From Clostridia bacterium (GTDB taxonomy: Bacteria > Bacillota > Clostridia > Christensenellales > Borkfalkiaceae): a stretch of DNA of 9,880 bases. The position numbers were made by a program, and so were the translations under genes. The stretch's first letter is position 1. Every line of letters begins with the position of its first letter. Positions 7,006 to 9,880 of the stretch are shown here, one piece after another. The DNA is taken from NCBI GenBank assembly GCA_029063275.1, contig JAIDOO010000034.1:1-9880 (forward strand). Direction: 5' to 3'. The notes under the pieces were generated by a model. The model was not told where the DNA came from. It searched no databases and was given only the letters and a program-made list of their open reading frames with translations.

Positions 7006-8232
7006 TTAAATTGCCCAGTTGCCGTCCTTGAATATCTGAATTCTCTTGCCGTCCGCCGTTACGCCGATAATAGACATATCCGCACTGCCTATCATAAAGT
7101 CAACGTGAATCATCGAACTGTTTACGCCAAGCTTTTCGCACTCTTGTACTGAGTAATTTTCATAGTTTTCAAGGCAGTTATTGAAGCCTCTTCCAAGAGC
7201 CAAATGACAACTTGCGTTTTCGTCAAACAAAGTATTATAAAAAAGTATACCCGTGTTATTGATGGGCGAATCGTGCGCAATCAAAGCAACCTCGCCCAGA
7301 TATGAAGCACCCTCGTCCATAGCTATCATTTTTTCGAGTACGTCTTGATTTTTTTCGGCGTGAACCTCTACCGCCTTGCCGTTTTCAAATCTTACCCAAA
7401 AGTTTTCAATCAACTTGCCCTGATAGGATAGCGGTTTTGTTGCAACGACCTTGCCTTCGGCTCTTCCGCGTAAAGGCGAAGTAAATACCTCTTCGCTAGG
7501 TATGTTTGCATTAAAATAAATATTACTGCCGAGAGCGCGCTCGCCGCCGCCGAGGAATATTCCCTTTGAATTAAGCCCTACCTTAAAGTCGGTACCGTTT
7601 GCGCTTTTATATTCAAGGCTTTCGAATTTATAATCGTTAAGGAATTTGCAACGCTTTGCAAGCTCTTTATTGTGTCTGTCCCACGCCTTTATAGGGTCAT
7701 CATCAACCCGCGAACAATAGAGAATATTTTCCCAAAGCTCTTCAATTGCGTCTTCTTCGGGAAGCTCGGGATAAATCTTTTGCGCCCACTCTTTTCCGGG
7801 AACGGAGGCAATACACCACTGATACTTGTTTTCAATCTTATCGCGGTAGGGCTTTATAAAGGGAAATTTAGCCTGACTTGCTTTTGCGATTTTTTCGCTG
7901 TCTGTGCCGTTCAACCCGTCAGGGTCATCCGAATCAATCCACAAAAGACAGGGCAATTTTTCTACCTTGCGTTCCCATTCCGCCTTATCGATACCTGAAA
8001 ATTCCGAAAGCGTTTCAAGGCTTCTGTAATTGTAGTGCAGTTTTGAAACCGGCATATATGACCATTCGACTTTTACAAGCGAAGCGCCTAATTTATAGCA
8101 CTCTTCAACGCACATAGCTACAAATTCAGGCTGGTCAAGTCCGCACCTTACGATAACTTCCTGACCTTTTTGCACGTTTAAACCGCACTTTACAATCAGT
8201 TCGGCATATTTTTTCAATCTTTCCTGCTTCAT
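7006..8232 (-). CDS. Aminopeptidase, M29 family (AmpS/PepS/aminopeptidase T type)
   Basis: A cytosolic metal-dependent aminopeptidase of 408 aa, the usual M29 length. Members remove N-terminal residues from peptides using two Co/Zn/Mn ions and work as dimers. Family blocks seen are SEEVFTSP (246-253), LGEVAL (312-317), FYNTLFDENASCHLALG (331-347) and SSMIHVDFMIGS (372-383). Candidate metal ligands are Glu248, Glu314, His343, His376 and Asp378. They keep the same spacing as the ligands I recall for AmpS, but the position of its active-site Tyr is Phe350 here. The start is placed at the ATG at 8232, which has AAGGA 7 nt upstream. A TTG two codons earlier (8238) is nearly against that SD. It is the first gene of a two-gene unit with the DUF3267 peptidase, from the promoter at 8263-8291. 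There is no signal peptide. Confidence 0.93.
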   Translation of the reverse strand: MKQERLKKYAELIVKCGLNVQKGQEVIVRCGLDQPEFVAMCVEECYKLGASLVKVEWSYMPVSKLHYNYRSLETLSEFSGIDKAEWERKVEKLPCLLWIDSDDPDGLNGTDSEKIAKASQAKFPFIKPYRDKIENKYQWCIASVPGKEWAQKIYPELPEEDAIEELWENILYCSRVDDDPIKAWDRHNKELAKRCKFLNDYKFESLEYKSANGTDFKVGLNSKGIFLGGGERALGSNIYFNANIPSEEVFTSPLRGRAEGKVVATKPLSYQGKLIENFWVRFENGKAVEVHAEKNQDVLEKMIAMDEGASYLGEVALIAHDSPINNTGILFYNTLFDENASCHLALGRGFNNCLENYENYSVQECEKLGVNSSMIHVDFMIGSADMSIIGVTADGKRIQIFKDGNWAI

Positions 8233-8239
8233 AATCAAA

Positions 8240-8246
8240 TCCTTTT
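8240..8246 (-). promoter_or_regulatory. Shine-Dalgarno that fixes the M29 start
   Basis: AAAAGGA on the minus strand ends 7 nt before the ATG at 8232. It ends only 1 nt before the alternative TTG at 8238, so the ATG is preferred. Confidence 0.75.
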
Positions 8247-8262
8247 AAATTTCGTTTGTTTA

Positions 8263-8291
8263 ATTATAGCATTATTTTGAAGCATAAGCAA
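8263..8291 (-). promoter_or_regulatory. SigA-type promoter of the aminopeptidase/DUF3267 unit
   Basis: On the minus strand TTGCTT (8286-8291) is separated by exactly 17 bp from a perfect TATAAT (8263-8268), with TG one base before the -10 box (extended -10). The leader to the ATG at 8232 would be about 25 nt. This is the best promoter in the window. The -35 box begins 8 bp downstream of the preceding operon's terminator stem. Confidence 0.82.
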
Positions 8292-8299
8292 GAAAATTA

Positions 8300-8325
8300 A
8301 ACCTCGGTTTCAAAAAACCGAGGTT
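8300..8325 (-). terminator. Intrinsic terminator of the ABC-2 transporter operon
   Basis: An 11-bp perfect stem (8300-8310 with 8315-8325) closes on the four-base loop CAAA. On the minus strand it is followed by TAATTTTCTT, a moderate U-tract. It lies 23 bp after the permease stop codon. Downstream of the hairpin the plus strand lacks a T-tract, so it probably works leftward only. Confidence 0.75.
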
Positions 8326-8348
8326 AATTGTTACGTATTTTTAAGCCT

Positions 8349-9254
8349 TTATTTCTTTTTGTTTTTTAAAATTATTAATGTTACAAATGCCGCCAAAAGC
8401 ACCGCGCACGAACCAAGTAATATAGTGTACATTGCCCAAAGCGGAATTTGGGTTCCGAATACTGTGATATTCGCGTCAAAGCCGTCCCTTACCGCCTCTA
8501 TCGCTTCTTCAGGAACGCCGGCATCGGTAAGCGCAGTCAAATATCCGCCCATATAATGGTTACGCATAATTCCTACGCTGTAAGTTCCGGGCAAGCAACC
8601 GAGAACGTTTTGCAGTCCTTTTGAAAAGCTTGAAATGGGCATATAGGCTCCGCAAATAAATCCGTACATCGAAGACACGAGAGTTGCCACCGCAGAAAGT
8701 CCGCCTTGTGAAGACACGAAGCTTTCTACTATACCCGCAAGCAATGTGCCGAATAAAATTCCGCATATGCAGTCTACGATTATCATAAAAAAATCGCCTG
8801 CGGTTATGTACCAACCCACTGCCGCGAGGTAGATATGCCCTATAAGCATAACGCACATCATTACAGCAAAAGTTACAAAAAAGTTTGAAACAAAGTACGC
8901 CAGCGAAATTGTCGTGGGCTTTATAGGCGCAGCGCGGAAATCGTTTATACTGGAATTGATTTTATCCTCGACCATAACCAGATTCGAACAGAACGCAACC
9001 GTTACCGAACTGACGCTGAGTATCGAGGACATAAGCCACGCACCCGCTATTCCCTCTACTATTTTTTTATCTACGGTAAATCCCTCGGGAAAAGCCGATT
9101 CAAAACTTTCGATATATACGTTACGTAAGAAAGTAACGAACAGAACGAGCAAAATCAGTGGAGTTATCAAAGACATAAAAAAAGTAAGCTTGTCTTTAAA
9201 ATAACACTTTGTATTTCGTCCGACCAAAGAAATCAGTTTTTTCATTTCTGTCAT
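8349..9254 (-). CDS. ABC-2 type transporter permease
   Basis: A 301-aa integral membrane protein. Six hydrophobic segments lie at about 24-44, 68-94, 115-140, 150-178, 183-205 and 273-296. A polar loop between the first two and a longer one (about 206-270) are probably extracytoplasmic. The fifth segment and what follows (GFICGAYMPISSFSKGLQNV, then LPGTY) is typical of ABC-2 permeases of the drug or export type. The protein ends in a lysine-rich cytosolic tail. The ATG at 9254 has AAGGAG 7 nt upstream, inside the end of the ATPase gene. A second in-frame ATG at 9245 lacks this spacing. It starts 2 bp after the ATPase stop, so the two genes are co-transcribed and probably translationally coupled, and together form one exporter. 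The substrate is unknown; drug, bacteriocin or lipid export are all possible. Confidence 0.88.
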   Translation of the reverse strand: MTEMKKLISLVGRNTKCYFKDKLTFFMSLITPLILLVLFVTFLRNVYIESFESAFPEGFTVDKKIVEGIAGAWLMSSILSVSSVTVAFCSNLVMVEDKINSSINDFRAAPIKPTTISLAYFVSNFFVTFAVMMCVMLIGHIYLAAVGWYITAGDFFMIIVDCICGILFGTLLAGIVESFVSSQGGLSAVATLVSSMYGFICGAYMPISSFSKGLQNVLGCLPGTYSVGIMRNHYMGGYLTALTDAGVPEEAIEAVRDGFDANITVFGTQIPLWAMYTILLGSCAVLLAAFVTLIILKNKKK

Positions 9255-9256
9255 AT

Positions 9257-9880
9257 TTACGCTCCTTGTAAATCCTTGCCCGTAACCTTCAAAAATACAT
9301 TGTCCATATTCCCTTTCAGAACTTCGAAGTCGTCGAAAAGTTCGGGTTTTTCTTTGAAAAATTTTGCCGTTTCAGCCGTGCTTTTTAGCTCGATTTCAGT
9401 AAAATCGCGCTCGTTTTTTATCTCGTAACCGAGTTTGGTAAAATACTTTACCGCCTCGTCGCGGTGGTTGTAGAATTTTATAAAATCGCTTGCAAACGCA
9501 TTTTTCAGTTCGTGCGGCGTGCCCTCGGCGGCAATTTTTCCCGAGTCGATAATAACTACGTTATCTGAATCCGCGGCTTCTTCCATATAATGCGTTGTCA
9601 AAAGCACTGAAAGCCCTCGCTCTTTCCTCATTTTGTCAACCACTTCCCATACGGTTATTCTTGTTTTTGGGTCAAGTCCCGTGGTCGGCTCGTCCAAAAT
9701 CAAAAGCTGAGGATTATGTATCAATCCGCGCGCTATATCGATTCGTCTTTTTTGTCCGCCGGAAAGTTTACCTAACGGCCTTTTCAATAATTCTTTTAAG
9801 TCCAAAAGTTCAGTCATTTCTTTGAGGCGAGCCTTAAATTCTTTGCCGAATATTCCGTAGAGATTTGCGCGGTATTTCAG
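9257..9880 (-). CDS. ABC transporter ATP-binding protein, ABC-2/drug-export type (5' end beyond window)
   Basis: Cytosolic ATPase partner of the adjacent permease. The C-terminal 207 residues are visible; the start and Walker A lie beyond the right edge. Seen are the signature LSGGQKRRIDIARG (visible residues 39-52), Walker B LLILDEPTTGLDP (about 59-71) with catalytic Glu, and the switch His in LLTTHYMEE (about 92-100). After the ATPase core comes a C-terminal extension of about 85 residues, common in DrrA-like subunits of drug exporters. All visible catalytic motifs are consensus. An internal ATG at 9817 lies within the helical region before the signature and is not the true start, since the frame stays open to the window edge with family-like sequence. 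The usual length is about 300 aa, so roughly a third is missing. Confidence 0.92.
   Translation of the reverse strand: MKYRANLYGIFGKEFKARLKEMTELLDLKELLKRPLGKLSGGQKRRIDIARGLIHNPQLLILDEPTTGLDPKTRITVWEVVDKMRKERGLSVLLTTHYMEEAADSDNVVIIDSGKIAAEGTPHELKNAFASDFIKFYNHRDEAVKYFTKLGYEIKNERDFTEIELKSTAETAKFFKEKPELFDDFEVLKGNMDNVFLKVTGKDLQGA

Noticed and set aside
8233..8238. M29 start at TTG 8238
   Set aside because: The SD would be only 1 nt away, while the ATG at 8232 has a 7-nt spacing.
990..9710. Near-identical stretch (CTCGTCCAAAA...) found near 1000, 1800, 3570 and 9690
   Set aside because: It encodes the Walker B region (LILDE/LLDEP) of each ATPase domain, so it is protein conservation and not a dispersed DNA repeat.

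Overview
The window looks like a stretch of chromosome from a low-to-moderate GC member of the Bacillota, most likely a Clostridia relative. That rests on the G+C content by eye, A/T-rich intergenic gaps, AGGAGG-type ribosome binding sites, TTGnnn/TATAAT promoters, and the protein families present (YbiT-like ABC-F, DUF3267-type zincin, M29 aminopeptidase, TM287/288-like exporter). No phage, transposon, integron, CRISPR or RNA gene is visible. Both end genes are cut by the window edges.

Layout, left to right. (1) 1-5053, minus strand: a probable three-gene operon read right to left. It encodes the two half-transporters of a heterodimeric ABC exporter (573 aa at 3332-5053, then 586 aa at 1571-3331, with the stop codon directly abutting the next start). 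An ABC-F translation factor of the YbiT type follows 26 bp later and runs off the left edge. (2) 5054-5140: a short divergent promoter region in which one self-complementary TTGCAA could serve as the -35 box in both directions. (3) 5141-6304, plus strand: an RlmI-like 23S rRNA methyltransferase with a good SD. (4) 6305-6373: an operator-like 17-bp palindrome, then a strong hairpin with A- and T-tracts that can terminate transcription from both converging sides. (5) 6374-8232, minus strand: a two-gene unit of an M29 aminopeptidase and a DUF3267-type membrane zincin, with a clear promoter at 8263-8291. (6) 8300-8325: a terminator hairpin. (7) 8349-9880, minus strand: an ABC-2 permease and its ATPase, the latter cut by the right edge.

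Functionally the window combines two multidrug-type ABC transporters, a ribosome-associated ABC-F ATPase, an rRNA methyltransferase and two predicted metallopeptidases. The exporter and the ABC-F protein share a feature: in each, one composite ATP site keeps consensus residues and the other is degenerate. This is expected for a TM287/288-type exporter. In the ABC-F protein both halves of one site are degraded, including loss of the Walker A lysine. Nothing here is clearly a new system. The most interesting points are the exporter/ABC-F operon, the doubly degenerate ABC-F site, the shared -35 element and the pairing of two unrelated metallopeptidases. Every non-coding gap in the window is shorter than 120 bases.
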